Shown: one piece after another, positions 1 through 7,772 of the stretch
How positions within the stretch are numbered: position 1 is the stretch's first letter
How the letters are laid out: the number at the start of each line of letters is the position of its first letter
The notes under the pieces: model-generated
Databases searched by the model: none
Seen by the model: only the letters and a program-made list of their open reading frames with translations
Told to the model about the DNA's origin: nothing
Assembly (NCBI GenBank): GCA_965243175.1
Contig: OZ251532.1
Location: 4,340,001 to 4,404,000, forward strand
Source: VXYL01 sp965243175
Lineage (GTDB): Bacteria; Pseudomonadota; Gammaproteobacteria; Pseudomonadales; Azotimanducaceae
DNA length: 64,000 nt
Reading direction: 5' to 3'
Made by a program: the position numbers and the translations under genes

Positions 1-1002
1 ATCTTCCTGGTCATCAACCACCGCGTCGACGACGATGCGCGAGAGGTGGACCGGGAGCTGCTGGCCGAGTCGCGCAAGCTCGACTACCTGATCACCACCG
101 GGCAGACGAATCTGGCGGAACTGCGCGAACGGCTGGAGGACGCCCGTAAGCGCGTCGCCGAGGCGCGTCGTCGGCTGGCCACGACGACGGAAGACGCCGA
201 ACGCCGCAAGCAGGACGCGGACGAACTCGAAGCGCGCACCATCGCCGAGCGCGAGAGCATCGAGGCGCTGAAGGCGGACGTCGAGAGCCGCGAACGGGAA
301 GTGAAGCGCCTGCAGGCCGAAGAAGAAGCATCGCAAGGGGCCAGGGCGCGGGAGGTGAAGGGCGAAGGCGACCGCCAGTACCTCACCGGGCTGTTCGTCG
401 GCGGGCGCCACATTCTGATCGCGCTGGACGCTTCCGCGAGCATGCTCGACAGCACCATCGTGCAGGTGCTGCGACGGCGCAACATGCCGCAGGAGCGGCA
501 GCTGAACGCGCCGAAATGGCAGCGCGCCAAGCGCACCGTGGAGTGGCTGGCGGCGCAGATGCCCCTCGACAGCAACTTCCAGATCGCGCTGTTCAACGTC
601 GAGGCGCGGCATCTGCTGCCGGAGAGCGCCTGGCACGAGGTTCTGCACCCCACGGCACTCAACGACGCGCTGGAAGCCTTGGCCGAGGAGGTTCCCTCTG
701 GCGGCTCGAATCTGGCGGGTCTGGCGCGTCTCGTGGCCGACATGTCGCCGTTGCCGGACAACGTCTTTCTGATCACCGATGGTCTTCCAACCCGTTCCGA
801 ACGCGATCCGCGCAGCGCCACCATCAGCGGACGGCAGCGGATGCGGCTGTTCACCGATGCGGTGCGGCTGCTGCCCAGGGACGTGCCGGTGAACCCTATT
901 CTGCTGCCGCTCGAAGGGGATCCGCAGGCGTCGTCGGCCTACTGGGCGCTGGCGAGGGCGACTGGCGGCACCTACATGTCGCCATCCGAGGACTGGCCGT
1001 GA
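1..1002 (+). CDS. Membrane-anchored coiled-coil VWA-domain protein (5' end cut by window edge)
   Basis: The frame is open from base 1, so the gene probably starts upstream; a GTG at 46 is only an internal candidate. The first residues (IFLVI) look like the end of a membrane anchor. A long charged coiled coil rich in Glu, Arg and Ala follows, to about residue 115. A von Willebrand A domain then contains the MIDAS metal-site motif DASASM near residue 143. VWA domains of this kind bind divalent metal and mediate protein-protein contacts, here presumably in the periplasm. The stop overlaps the next VWA gene by 4 bases (GTGA), so the two are translationally coupled. The partner and process are unknown; the identification as a VWA protein is firm. 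Confidence 0.8.
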   Translation: MFLVINHRVDDDAREVDRELLAESRKLDYLITTGQTNLAELRERLEDARKRVAEARRRLATTTEDAERRKQDADELEARTIAERESIEALKADVESREREVKRLQAEEEASQGARAREVKGEGDRQYLTGLFVGGRHILIALDASASMLDSTIVQVLRRRNMPQERQLNAPKWQRAKRTVEWLAAQMPLDSNFQIALFNVEARHLLPESAWHEVLHPTALNDALEALAEEVPSGGSNLAGLARLVADMSPLPDNVFLITDGLPTRSERDPRSATISGRQRMRLFTDAVRLLPRDVPVNPILLPLEGDPQASSAYWALARATGGTYMSPSEDWP

Positions 1003-1979
1003 TCCGGCGCCGCGAACTGGAGGAGATCGGCCTCTCCTTCCTGGACGTCATCTGCTGCGGCTTCGGGGCGATCATCCTGCTGCTGATGATCATCAAGATC
1101 GTCGAACCCATCGTGCTCGAAGAGCCGGAAGTGGACCTCGACGGCCTGGTGGCGCAGAAGCGCGACTCGGTCCACGAGATTCGCGGCGAGACCAGAGTGC
1201 TCACCCGCCAGGTGAGCGACGAAGAACGCCAGCTCGCCCGCGAGCTCTTCCAACTCGCCCGCGTGGAGCAGGAACTGAGCGAGGTGGCTGGCCGCTTCGA
1301 GGCCACCCAGGACGAAGCGGAGCAGCAGATCGCCGTGCGCTCCAACTTCGCCCGCGCCAAGCAGTCACTCTCGGACGAAATGGAGCGGCTGCTCGGCCTC
1401 GACTTCACCCGCGCCGACAACACCATCGGCGGCATCACCGTGGACAGCGAGTACATCATCTTCGTGATCGACACCTCCGGCAGCATGTACGGCTACGCCT
1501 GGAATCTGGTGCGCCGGAAGGTGAGCGAGACCCTCGCCATCTATCCGCGGGTGAAGGGCATCCAGGTGATGAACGACATGGGCGACTACATGTTCGGCCA
1601 GTACGCCGGGCAGTGGATACCGGATTCGGACGCCATCCGCCGCAACATCGTGCAGCGCATGGCCACTTGGAACGTGAACTCGAACTCCAGCCCCGTGGAA
1701 GGCATCGAGCGCGCCATCCGCGTCTTCCACGCCGACGACAAGAAGATCAGCATCTACATCTTCGGCGACGACTTCCAAGGCGATTCCATCGAGAAGGTGG
1801 TGGACCGCGTGGACGCCATGAACCGCGTCGACGAAACCGGCGAACGCCGCGTGCGCATCCACGCCGTGGGCTTCCCGGTGGTGCTCGGCACCCGCACCGG
1901 CGACCGCTTCGCCGCCCTGATGCGCGAACTCACCTACCGCAACAACGGCACCTTCGTGGCGCTGCCCTCGTTCGAGTGA
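999..1979 (+). CDS. Second membrane-anchored VWA-domain protein
   Basis: 326 aa from a GTG that overlaps the stop of the upstream VWA gene. Residues 12-32 form one hydrophobic segment with a paired Cys (SFLDVICCGFGAIILLLMI), then a coiled coil runs to about residue 125. A VWA domain follows, with a canonical MIDAS motif DTSGSM near residue 156 after the strand YIIFVID. The order is the same as in its neighbour (anchor, coiled coil, VWA), which suggests the two proteins assemble side by side in the inner membrane with their VWA domains on the same face. In my recollection the FLDVxCCGFGA anchor recurs in proteobacterial VWA proteins encoded next to MotA/TolQ-like channels; that would have to lie left of the window. 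Confidence 0.8.
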   Translation: MIRRRELEEIGLSFLDVICCGFGAIILLLMIIKIVEPIVLEEPEVDLDGLVAQKRDSVHEIRGETRVLTRQVSDEERQLARELFQLARVEQELSEVAGRFEATQDEAEQQIAVRSNFARAKQSLSDEMERLLGLDFTRADNTIGGITVDSEYIIFVIDTSGSMYGYAWNLVRRKVSETLAIYPRVKGIQVMNDMGDYMFGQYAGQWIPDSDAIRRNIVQRMATWNVNSNSSPVEGIERAIRVFHADDKKISIYIFGDDFQGDSIEKVVDRVDAMNRVDETGERRVRIHAVGFPVVLGTRTGDRFAALMRELTYRNNGTFVALPSFE

Positions 1980-1995
1980 GGGTTCGCCTTCGTAC

Positions 1996-2592
1996 ATGCC
2001 GCCAGCATGGCGTTCCAATTCGATGCTCGCGCTTGACGCTGCGGCACTGAACGCGGAGGATGGCGATATCAACCCGGTGGCGGCGCTGCTTCGCCTGCAA
2101 CGCTGCCGGCGGCAAGCGGAGCTGCCGGGCTTGGCGGCCGTGTTGTTCGGCGCGTTGCGGCGGGAAGGCTTGGCGCGGCTGGCAGAACGGCTGTCGGACG
2201 CGCTGATGCGCATGCTGGTGGCTCGCTTCGGCGGCGATGAGACGAGCGACGGATACACAGAGGAACTGCGGCGCGCTCTGCGCCACATGGAGGAACCGAG
2301 GATGCTGGCGGAAACGGTCACGCGATGGCGCCAGGAAGCGATCGACGAGGGCATGCAACTCGGCATGTCCGAAGGCAGGCGGCAAGGCGCTTCGCTGGAA
2401 CGAACGCTGTTGCGGCGCTTGGCGGCGCAACGTTTCGACGTTGCGACGGGCGACGGGCTGGCGACGCTGCTGGCCAACGAAGAGAATGTCGAACGGCTGG
2501 CGAAAGTGGGCGATCTGGTGAGCGACTGCGGGAGTGCGCAGGAACTGCTGCGGCGCGGCAGAGATCTGCTCCACAACGGGAACGTGTACTAG
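1996..2592 (+). CDS. C-terminal fragment of an Rpn/PD-(D/E)XK transposase-like protein
   Basis: 198 aa, uncharacterised. The layout resembles the C-terminal half of Rpn-family (recombination-promoting nuclease, DUF4351-type) proteins: a helical part, a WRQEAIDEGMQLGMSEGRRQG linker with the Glu-Gly repeats typical of that family, and a tail resembling the LLRxLxxRF segment. The catalytic PD-(D/E)XK half is absent, so this is probably a decayed copy rather than an active nuclease. Bases 2031-2070 recur at 9928-9967. The start at 1996 (ATG, 16 bases after the VWA stop) is the first available and has no convincing ribosome-binding site. Confidence 0.45.
   Translation: MPPAWRSNSMLALDAAALNAEDGDINPVAALLRLQRCRRQAELPGLAAVLFGALRREGLARLAERLSDALMRMLVARFGGDETSDGYTEELRRALRHMEEPRMLAETVTRWRQEAIDEGMQLGMSEGRRQGASLERTLLRRLAAQRFDVATGDGLATLLANEENVERLAKVGDLVSDCGSAQELLRRGRDLLHNGNVY
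2031..2070 (+). repeat. Dispersed direct repeat, copy A
   Basis: 40 bases matching 9928-9967 at 35 positions by eye. The differences fall mostly at third codon positions of the frame encoding LDAAAL(N/S)AEDGDI, so the copies look like relics of one protein-coding family. This copy lies inside the Rpn-like fragment. Confidence 0.6.
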
Positions 2593-2657
2593 CAGCGCCG
2601 CCAACCACGACCCCGCGAACGCTTGCGGAAATCCCCTTTCAAGCAGCGAGTCCGGCC

Positions 2658-3266
2658 ATGCGATCAGCAGCAGCGACGAAATACATGCGAGCGCAAGATT
2701 CCGCGCAACTGTCGCCTGTGCGCAAACCGGCGACGGTGCGGTGCCTCGGCGCGGTGGACGTCTCCGCCTTGGCTGGTCTCGTCGAGCGGATGTCGGAGAA
2801 GGCGTGGGAGTTCGAGGACGCCCGCAAGGAAAACGACTACCGCTGCTTCCACCACACGCGGCACGTGGTCTTTCGCTTCATTGAAGGCAATCGTTGCCCG
2901 TGGCGGCACTACTCCAATCCGATTTGGAAGATCTGGCGCGCTTGGTTGTTGCCGGTGATGCGCGAGGCCACGGCGCGCTACGGCTTCCGCGAACCGATCT
3001 ATCCGAAGGCGATGCTGGCGCGGCTGCAGGCCGGGCACGGCATCGACGCGCACGTGGACGGCGAAGGCTCCCACCCGCTGACCCATCGCATCCACGTGCC
3101 GCTCTTCACGAACTCCAAAACGACGCTCACGGTGGACGGCTCGCGGTTCCACCTGCGCGCCGGCCAAGCGTACGAAGTGAACAACCTCGCCCTCCATTCC
3201 GTCCACAACGGCGGCGCGAACGATCGCATCCATTTCGTCTTCGAGGTGTTCGACGGCGCCGCGTGA
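2658..3266 (+). CDS. Aspartyl/asparaginyl beta-hydroxylase-fold protein
   Basis: 202 aa from ATG 2658; a second in-frame ATG at 2685 is also possible. The C-terminal half has the double-stranded beta-helix signature of Fe(II)/2-oxoglutarate hydroxylases of the Asp/Asn hydroxylase type: the iron ligands His and Asp in AHVDG near residue 131, a strand pair HIPLF-like (RIHVPLFTNS), the AGQAYEVNN turn, and the distal His in LHSVHNGG, followed by RIHFVFEVFD. The substrate is unknown. The next gene, 79 bases on in the same direction, is a PqqD-like protein; that pairing hints at a peptide or protein substrate, but this is inference. Confidence 0.75.
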   Translation: MRSAAATKYMRAQDSAQLSPVRKPATVRCLGAVDVSALAGLVERMSEKAWEFEDARKENDYRCFHHTRHVVFRFIEGNRCPWRHYSNPIWKIWRAWLLPVMREATARYGFREPIYPKAMLARLQAGHGIDAHVDGEGSHPLTHRIHVPLFTNSKTTLTVDGSRFHLRAGQAYEVNNLALHSVHNGGANDRIHFVFEVFDGAA

Positions 3267-3345
3267 GGCTCAAAGCCACCGAAGACCGCGGCGCGCTTCT
3301 TTGCTATGCTCTCGCATCATTGCCTTGCTTGAGGAACGGCACCCT

Positions 3346-3639
3346 GTGAGCGCACAAACGGCGAAATTGGAACTCTCCACCACCATCACGCGGAACGAGA
3401 ACATCGTCTTCACGGACCTCGACGACACCATCGTCATGATGGACGTGGACGAAGGGCAGTACTACGAACTGGACCCGGTCGCGGCCCGCATCTGGGAGAT
3501 CGTCGAGGAAGGCCCGACCGTGAGCGGCATTTGCAGTGCCTTGGCCGCCGAATACGCGGTCGAACCGCAGGAGTGTCAAGAGAGCACGCTGGAGTTCCTG
3601 CAATCCGCCGCGGAGCAGGGAATCGTCCACGCGGAGTAG
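3346..3639 (+). CDS. PqqD-family protein (RiPP recognition element fold)
   Basis: 97 aa. The chosen start is GTG 3346, preceded by a GAGGAA-type ribosome-binding site around 3330; an upstream TTG/ATG would add residues without homology. The protein has the PqqD pattern: DLDDTIVMMDVDEGQYYELDP-type hairpin, then A-R-I-W-E helix, T-V-x-x-I, and a C-terminal helix ending LxxAAEQGIV. PqqD-like domains bind leader peptides of ribosomally made, modified peptides and present them to a modifying enzyme. No radical SAM enzyme, precursor peptide or transporter is nearby; the only candidate partner is the hydroxylase-fold protein upstream. Family call good, role open. Confidence 0.75.
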   Translation: MSAQTAKLELSTTITRNENIVFTDLDDTIVMMDVDEGQYYELDPVAARIWEIVEEGPTVSGICSALAAEYAVEPQECQESTLEFLQSAAEQGIVHAE

Positions 3640-3843
3640 CTCTCGCATCGCGTTCCCGCAACGACCGCGCTCGACGCCGCAGCGGCGGGAGCACCTTGGG
3701 CTAGAGCCCATGCACGGGCATCGCCTGAATTGCGCCGATCTCCCCTACGACAAAGCGGCGATCTCGCACACGCGCCATGGGCGATCTCGCTAGTCCGGGC
3801 ACCTTCGGCGGCCTCATGATCGCCCTGAACTTCAGCCCGAACG

Positions 3844-4305
3844 GTGCGGCAAGTGCGCGGTTTCTCGCTTCTCGAATTGATGATCACGCTGGCGATCCTC
3901 GCCATCGTCGCGGCGGTGGCCCTGCCCGCCTACAACGCCTACACGGAGCGGGCGCATCGCCTCGCCGCGCAGTCGGATCTGCTGCGCTGCGCACAAGGCT
4001 TGGAGCGACACGCCAACACCGCGCTCAGCTACGCCTTGGCGCTCGACACGAACGGCGACGGCATCGGCGACGCATCGACCGGCGAAGTCTCCGCCAACCT
4101 CTGCGCACCGGACGCGGAACTGCATCGCATTACCGTGCGCACCGCCGACGCGAGCCGCTTCGTGCTGCGGGCGGAAGCCGCAAGCGCGACCGGGCGCATG
4201 GCCGACGACGGCGCACTGGAACTGGACAGCACCGGCGCCACGCGCTGGGATCGCAACGACGACGGCGACTTCGACGACGAGGACGAGCACTCGTGGCGGC
4301 CCTGA
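3844..4305 (+). CDS. Type IV pilin-like protein (PilE/FimT-type minor pilin)
   Basis: 153 aa from GTG 3844 (a second GTG at 3853 is possible). It has a short basic leader, then the prepilin peptidase site and N-terminal helix G|FSLLELMITLAILAIV with Glu at +5. The mature part contains two Cys that could form the usual disulfide and an Asp-rich tail (DRNDDGDFDDEDE) that may bind calcium. It opens a four-gene pilin cluster and overlaps the next gene by 13 bases. It would be processed by PilD and assembled in the inner membrane into a pilus tip or priming complex. Confidence 0.8.
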   Translation: MRQVRGFSLLELMITLAILAIVAAVALPAYNAYTERAHRLAAQSDLLRCAQGLERHANTALSYALALDTNGDGIGDASTGEVSANLCAPDAELHRITVRTADASRFVLRAEAASATGRMADDGALELDSTGATRWDRNDDGDFDDEDEHSWRP

Positions 4306-4784
4306 TTCGTCAGCGCGGCCACTCCCTGGTGGAACTGCTGGTGGCCACCTTGATCGTCGGCGTCGGCGCCATGGGCAGCGCCAAGCTGCACATGCTGAGC
4401 GCCCAGAACAACCGGGCAGCGCTGGAACACAGCCTCGCCACCATGCTCGCCGAGGACATGCTGGAGCGCGTCCGCGCCAATCCTCTCGGCGCCTACGGCA
4501 CGGCCCTCGGCGCCCCGCCGCCCGCTTTCGTCGATTGTCTAGCAAACGCTTGCTCGCCATCCGAACTCGCGGCGTTCGACATGGCGACGTGGAAGTGCTC
4601 GCTGGGGCGATGGCGGCGGGAGGCCAGCTGCGCTCGGGGCCGAGCGCTCGGTGCACTGCCCGATGCTGGCCGCCAGGTCGCGCTGCCGGAAGGAGACGGC
4701 AGCATCGAACCCAACGCCACAGGCGGCGTGACCGTGGTGATCGCGTGGGGTACGTCGCGCTTGGCCATCGGCGGCGTTCGATGA
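4293..4784 (+). CDS. pilV: Type IV pilus minor pilin, PilV-like
   Basis: 163 aa from GTG 4293, inside the end of the preceding pilin gene. The N-terminus has a prepilin motif with an uncommon +1 residue: G|HSLVELLVATLIVGVGAMG, with His in place of the usual Phe. The AQNNRAALEHSLATMLAEDMLERVRANP stretch is characteristic of PilV, and the C-terminal part has paired Cys. The stop overlaps the start of pilW (ATGA). It is expected to act with PilW and PilX in the minor pilin priming complex. Confidence 0.8.
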   Translation: MAALIRQRGHSLVELLVATLIVGVGAMGSAKLHMLSAQNNRAALEHSLATMLAEDMLERVRANPLGAYGTALGAPPPAFVDCLANACSPSELAAFDMATWKCSLGRWRREASCARGRALGALPDAGRQVALPEGDGSIEPNATGGVTVVIAWGTSRLAIGGVR

Positions 4785-5878
4785 AGACGCGGACGTTAGA
4801 CAGGGCGACACCTCGGCAGAAGCGGTTCGGCGCGAACGGCAGGCCCGCCGGGGTCTCGTTGCTGGAGCTGATGATCGCGGTGGCGCTCGGCTTGACCATC
4901 ACGGTGGCAGTGGTGCAGCTCTTCGTCGGCAGCAGCCGCAGCCAAGGGGCGCTCGGCGTTCAAGCGCGGCTGCAAGAGTCCGCGCGCCATGCCCTGGGCT
5001 TCCTCGCCCGCTCGGCGCGTGGCGCTGGCCATTTGGGGTGTGCTGGCCGCCCTCTTCGCAACGCCCTTCAGGGCGACTGGGGCGACCTGCCGGAGTTGAA
5101 CGTCACGCGATCGGTCGAAGGGTTCGAGGCCGTCGCCAGCGGCAACGACGGCGACGACTGGCAGCCGAGTCTGCAAACGCTGCCGGTTCGCCAAGGCGGC
5201 GCCCAGACATTCAAGCCGCGCCACCGCATCGATTTGCGTCGCCTGCGCCCGGGCAGCGACGTCGTGGTCTTCCGCCGCGCCGCCCCGGGCGTCCCTCTCG
5301 CCGCGCCGCTGCTCTCCAACGTCGATGCCGTGGTGGCCATGGCGGATAGCGATGCCTTCCGAGCGGACGACTTCGCGCTCGTCTCCGCTTGCGGGGGAGG
5401 TGCGCTGTTTCGCGTCACTTCGACATCCACCTCGGCTTCGGGCGTCACTCTCGCCAGAGGCAGGGGCAGCGGGCACTTCGCCAACCGCGCCGGACACGCG
5501 CTTCTCGACGCAGGCTCGTCCTTCGGAACCAACGCCGGGCCGCAAGGTGCGGCGGTAGCGCGGGTGATCACGGAGATCTACTTCGTGGCGCGCAGCGCTG
5601 GCACGACTGCCAGCGAGCAACGCTGGTCGCTGTGGCGGAAGACGTCCACGGCATCGCCAGCGGAGCTGGTGGCCGGCGTTGAGGACATGCAGCTGCTGTT
5701 CGGCATCGATGCCACGCCTGACGACGTCGACGCGGTGGAACGCTACGTCGCCGCCTCCGCCATCGGGCGCAACGCCGTGCGCACCGTCCACTTCACCGTC
5801 ACGCTTTCCAACGACGGCGCCCAGCCGCGCACGTTCGCGAAGACCGTGGCCCTGCGCAATCGAGACCTCCCGACATGA
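4781..5878 (+). CDS. pilW: Type IV pilus minor pilin, PilW-like
   Basis: 365 aa. ATG 4781 overlaps the pilV stop by 4 bases. A roughly 27-residue basic leader precedes the cleavage site and hydrophobic helix G|VSLLELMIAVALGLTITVAVV, again without Phe at +1. The stretch after it (QxxLQESARHALGFLARSARGAGHLGC) is typical of PilW, including the G(A/Y)xGC element. The C-terminal part contains the VEDMQLLFGID motif found in many PilW proteins and an RTVHFTVTL strand. It overlaps pilX by 4 bases (ATGA). Confidence 0.85.
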   Translation: MKTRTLDRATPRQKRFGANGRPAGVSLLELMIAVALGLTITVAVVQLFVGSSRSQGALGVQARLQESARHALGFLARSARGAGHLGCAGRPLRNALQGDWGDLPELNVTRSVEGFEAVASGNDGDDWQPSLQTLPVRQGGAQTFKPRHRIDLRRLRPGSDVVVFRRAAPGVPLAAPLLSNVDAVVAMADSDAFRADDFALVSACGGGALFRVTSTSTSASGVTLARGRGSGHFANRAGHALLDAGSSFGTNAGPQGAAVARVITEIYFVARSAGTTASEQRWSLWRKTSTASPAELVAGVEDMQLLFGIDATPDDVDAVERYVAASAIGRNAVRTVHFTVTLSNDGAQPRTFAKTVALRNRDLPT

Positions 5879-6438
5879 ATCTCCGCTCCCGACGCCTCGC
5901 GCACGGAAACGTGCTGTTCATTTGCCTGGCGCTGCTGCTCGCCCTCGCCGTGGGCGGGATGGCGGCAGCGCAGACCGCGACTTTGGAACTGCGGATGGCG
6001 CGCGCCGAACGCGAGGCCGCGCTGGCGTTCCACGCTGCGGAAACCGCGCTGGACGAAGCCGAGGCGTGGGTCGAGGCCAACGCCGCGGATCCATCGGCGT
6101 TGTTCGTCGATGGCGGCGGCCTGTACGCGCCGCCCAGCTATGGTGAACCAGCGCCTTGGCTGGACGGCAACATCTGGGCGGCCGAGAACAGCCGCGCTGC
6201 CACCGCTCCGCCCGGCGTGTCGGTGGACACGCGCTACATCGTGGAGTGGCTTGCCGCCATCGTCGACCGGGGCACCGCCAGCAACCCTCTGCCGGCGACC
6301 ACGATCGACATCTTTCGCATCACCGCCCGCAGCGTCGGCAACGCACGGGCGACATTGCAGACCACCTACGCCCGCACCCGCAGCGGTCCGCCGAGGGCGC
6401 TTGCGGGCCGCCTGTCGTGGGTCGATCTCGGCTTCTGA
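5875..6438 (+). CDS. pilX: Type IV pilus assembly protein, PilX-like
   Basis: 187 aa; ATG 5875 overlaps the pilW stop. The N-terminus (RRLAHGNVLFICLALLLALAVGGMAAAQT) is the PilX transmembrane helix with a GxVL-type site instead of GF/GxxxE, then MARAEREAALAFHAAETALDEAE, the amphipathic helix typical of PilX. It closes the pilin cluster. The pilY1 and pilE genes that commonly follow pilX are absent here: the next gene is an unrelated small reading frame. Confidence 0.8.
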   Translation: MNLRSRRLAHGNVLFICLALLLALAVGGMAAAQTATLELRMARAEREAALAFHAAETALDEAEAWVEANAADPSALFVDGGGLYAPPSYGEPAPWLDGNIWAAENSRAATAPPGVSVDTRYIVEWLAAIVDRGTASNPLPATTIDIFRITARSVGNARATLQTTYARTRSGPPRALAGRLSWVDLGF

Positions 6439-6526
6439 ACGACTCTGACCTCGAAGAAAGAGATCGCCCGCCCGCTTGCCTTTGGTACGATCAAACACGG
6501 CGTTCGACAGAGTGAGGAGAGCACTG

Positions 6527-6808
6527 ATGAGCGAACAGAAGAACACCCCGAAACCCTTTCGCGGCGGCTATCCAGTGAACTCCAACCTCCGGGGCTTGGC
6601 GCGAGCGACCTACCAAAACCCGCCCGACGACAACGGCGCCGCCACGTCGTACGGCGAAGCGATGGACCCGGACTCGCCGCCCCCGCCAACGCCCACGTGG
6701 CGGCGCTGGAAGGCGGCCCACCGTCGTCCCGACCCGACCATCCACATCACGGAAGCGATGCAAGCGAAGACGGGCGTCAACCGCGCGGAGCCGCCCGGTG
6801 GCGAGTGA
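6527..6808 (+). CDS. Small uncharacterised protein
   Basis: 93 aa, no recognised family. The start ATG 6527 is supported by a strong ribosome-binding site (GAGGAG at about 6514-6519). The protein is hydrophilic, Pro-rich in the middle (SPPPPTPTW) and has no signal peptide or membrane segment. It sits 88 bases downstream of the pilin cluster and 138 bases upstream of the SDR gene, so it may be its own transcript. It is probably genuine because of the ribosome-binding site, but no function can be given. Confidence 0.5.
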   Translation: MSEQKNTPKPFRGGYPVNSNLRGLARATYQNPPDDNGAATSYGEAMDPDSPPPPTPTWRRWKAAHRRPDPTIHITEAMQAKTGVNRAEPPGGE

Positions 6809-6874
6809 TCCATCGTTCGGACGTGTCTTCGACACCGACCTGCTGAGCAGGCGACGCAGCGACGCTTCAAGCAC

Positions 6875-6903
6875 GGTCAAGCCTGCAAGCAAGTGCCTAT
6901 AAT
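6875..6903 (+). promoter_or_regulatory. Possible sigma-70 promoter of the SDR gene
   Basis: A perfect TATAAT lies at 6898-6903, 43 bases before the SDR start. The matching -35 position (about 6875-6880, GGTCAA) is weak, so this rests mainly on the -10 element. Confidence 0.4.
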
Positions 6904-6946
6904 CGCGGCCACGCTCGCTTTCGACGGGCAGCCGGAGGAGGGAATC

Positions 6947-7723
6947 ATGGCAAGGAGCGTTCTGGTCACTGGGGGTGCGCGGGGCATTGGCAAGGGCATC
7001 GCGAGGAGCTTCCTCGATGCTGGCCACAAGGTGATGATCGCGGACTTGGCGGCGGGCGGCGGTTGGCGCTACGAGTTGGGTTCGCAGACCGAGATGGAAG
7101 ACGCGGTGGGGGAACTGTCGCCGCTCGGCGAGGTGCGCTGCACGCCTCTCGACGTGACGAACGCCGAATCCTGCGCGGCGGCGGTTCAGGCGACCGTGGA
7201 CGCCTTCGGCGGCCTCGACGTGCTGGTGAACAACGCCGGCGTGGTGGACAGCGGGGCGCTCGACGAGTTCAGCGAAGCGCAGTGGGACAAGACGTTCGCG
7301 GTGAACGTGAAGGGCGTCTTCCTGATGACCCAGGCCGCCCTCGCCGCCCTGCGCGCGTCGGACGACGCCGCGGTCGTGAACACCGCCTCCATCGCCGGCA
7401 AGCGCGGCGCCCCGCGCATGGCGGCGTACTGCGGCTCCAAGTTCGCCGTGGTGGGCATCACGCAGTCGTTCGCGCTGGAGCTCGCTGGCGATGGCATCCG
7501 CGTCAACGCGCTCTGCCCGGGCATGGTGAACACGGCGATGTGGCACGACCATCTGATGGCCAACCAAGGCGACGCCGTGTTCCAGGAGCGGATGCGCGAC
7601 CTCATTCCGCTGGGCCGGCCGCAGACGGCCGAGGACATGGGCCAGGCGGCGGTCTTCCTCGCCACGGCGCCGAACGTGAGCGGCATCGCCCTGAACGTGG
7701 CCGGCGCCTTCGAAATGCACTGA
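6947..7723 (+). CDS. Short-chain dehydrogenase/reductase (classical SDR)
   Basis: 258 aa; ATG 6947 follows a GGAGGAG ribosome-binding site. NAD(P)-dependent oxidoreductase of the classical SDR family. Visible motifs are the Rossmann glycine motif TGGARGIG (8-15), NNAG (96-99), catalytic Ser148, Tyr161 and Lys165 (YCGSK), and the NALCPGMVNT cofactor loop. The segment after beta-2 (about residues 35-52) is longer than usual, so the NAD/NADP preference cannot be read directly. The substrate is unknown; nearby PhyH-like and ADP-ribosylglycohydrolase genes do not define a pathway. It ends 49 bases from the convergent ADP-ribosylglycohydrolase gene. Confidence 0.85.
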   Translation: MARSVLVTGGARGIGKGIARSFLDAGHKVMIADLAAGGGWRYELGSQTEMEDAVGELSPLGEVRCTPLDVTNAESCAAAVQATVDAFGGLDVLVNNAGVVDSGALDEFSEAQWDKTFAVNVKGVFLMTQAALAALRASDDAAVVNTASIAGKRGAPRMAAYCGSKFAVVGITQSFALELAGDGIRVNALCPGMVNTAMWHDHLMANQGDAVFQERMRDLIPLGRPQTAEDMGQAAVFLATAPNVSGIALNVAGAFEMH

Positions 7724-7724
7724 G

Positions 7725-7755
7725 CGAGCGTACGCTCGAACGCCGCAACGCGGCG
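7725..7755. terminator. Two adjacent stem-loops between convergent genes
   Basis: A perfect 14-base palindrome (CGAGCGTACGCTCG, 7725-7738) is followed at once by CGCCGC-AAC-GCGGCG (7741-7755). They fill the gap between convergent genes and could end transcription from both sides, although neither is followed by a T-run. Confidence 0.4.
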
Positions 7756-7772
7756 CCCGGTGCGCGCTCGCC

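Noticed and set aside
3536..3793. Short plus-strand frame overlapping the PqqD-like gene as a precursor peptide
   Set aside because: Arg/Ser-rich shadow of the PqqD frame, with no leader-core layout or ribosome-binding site.
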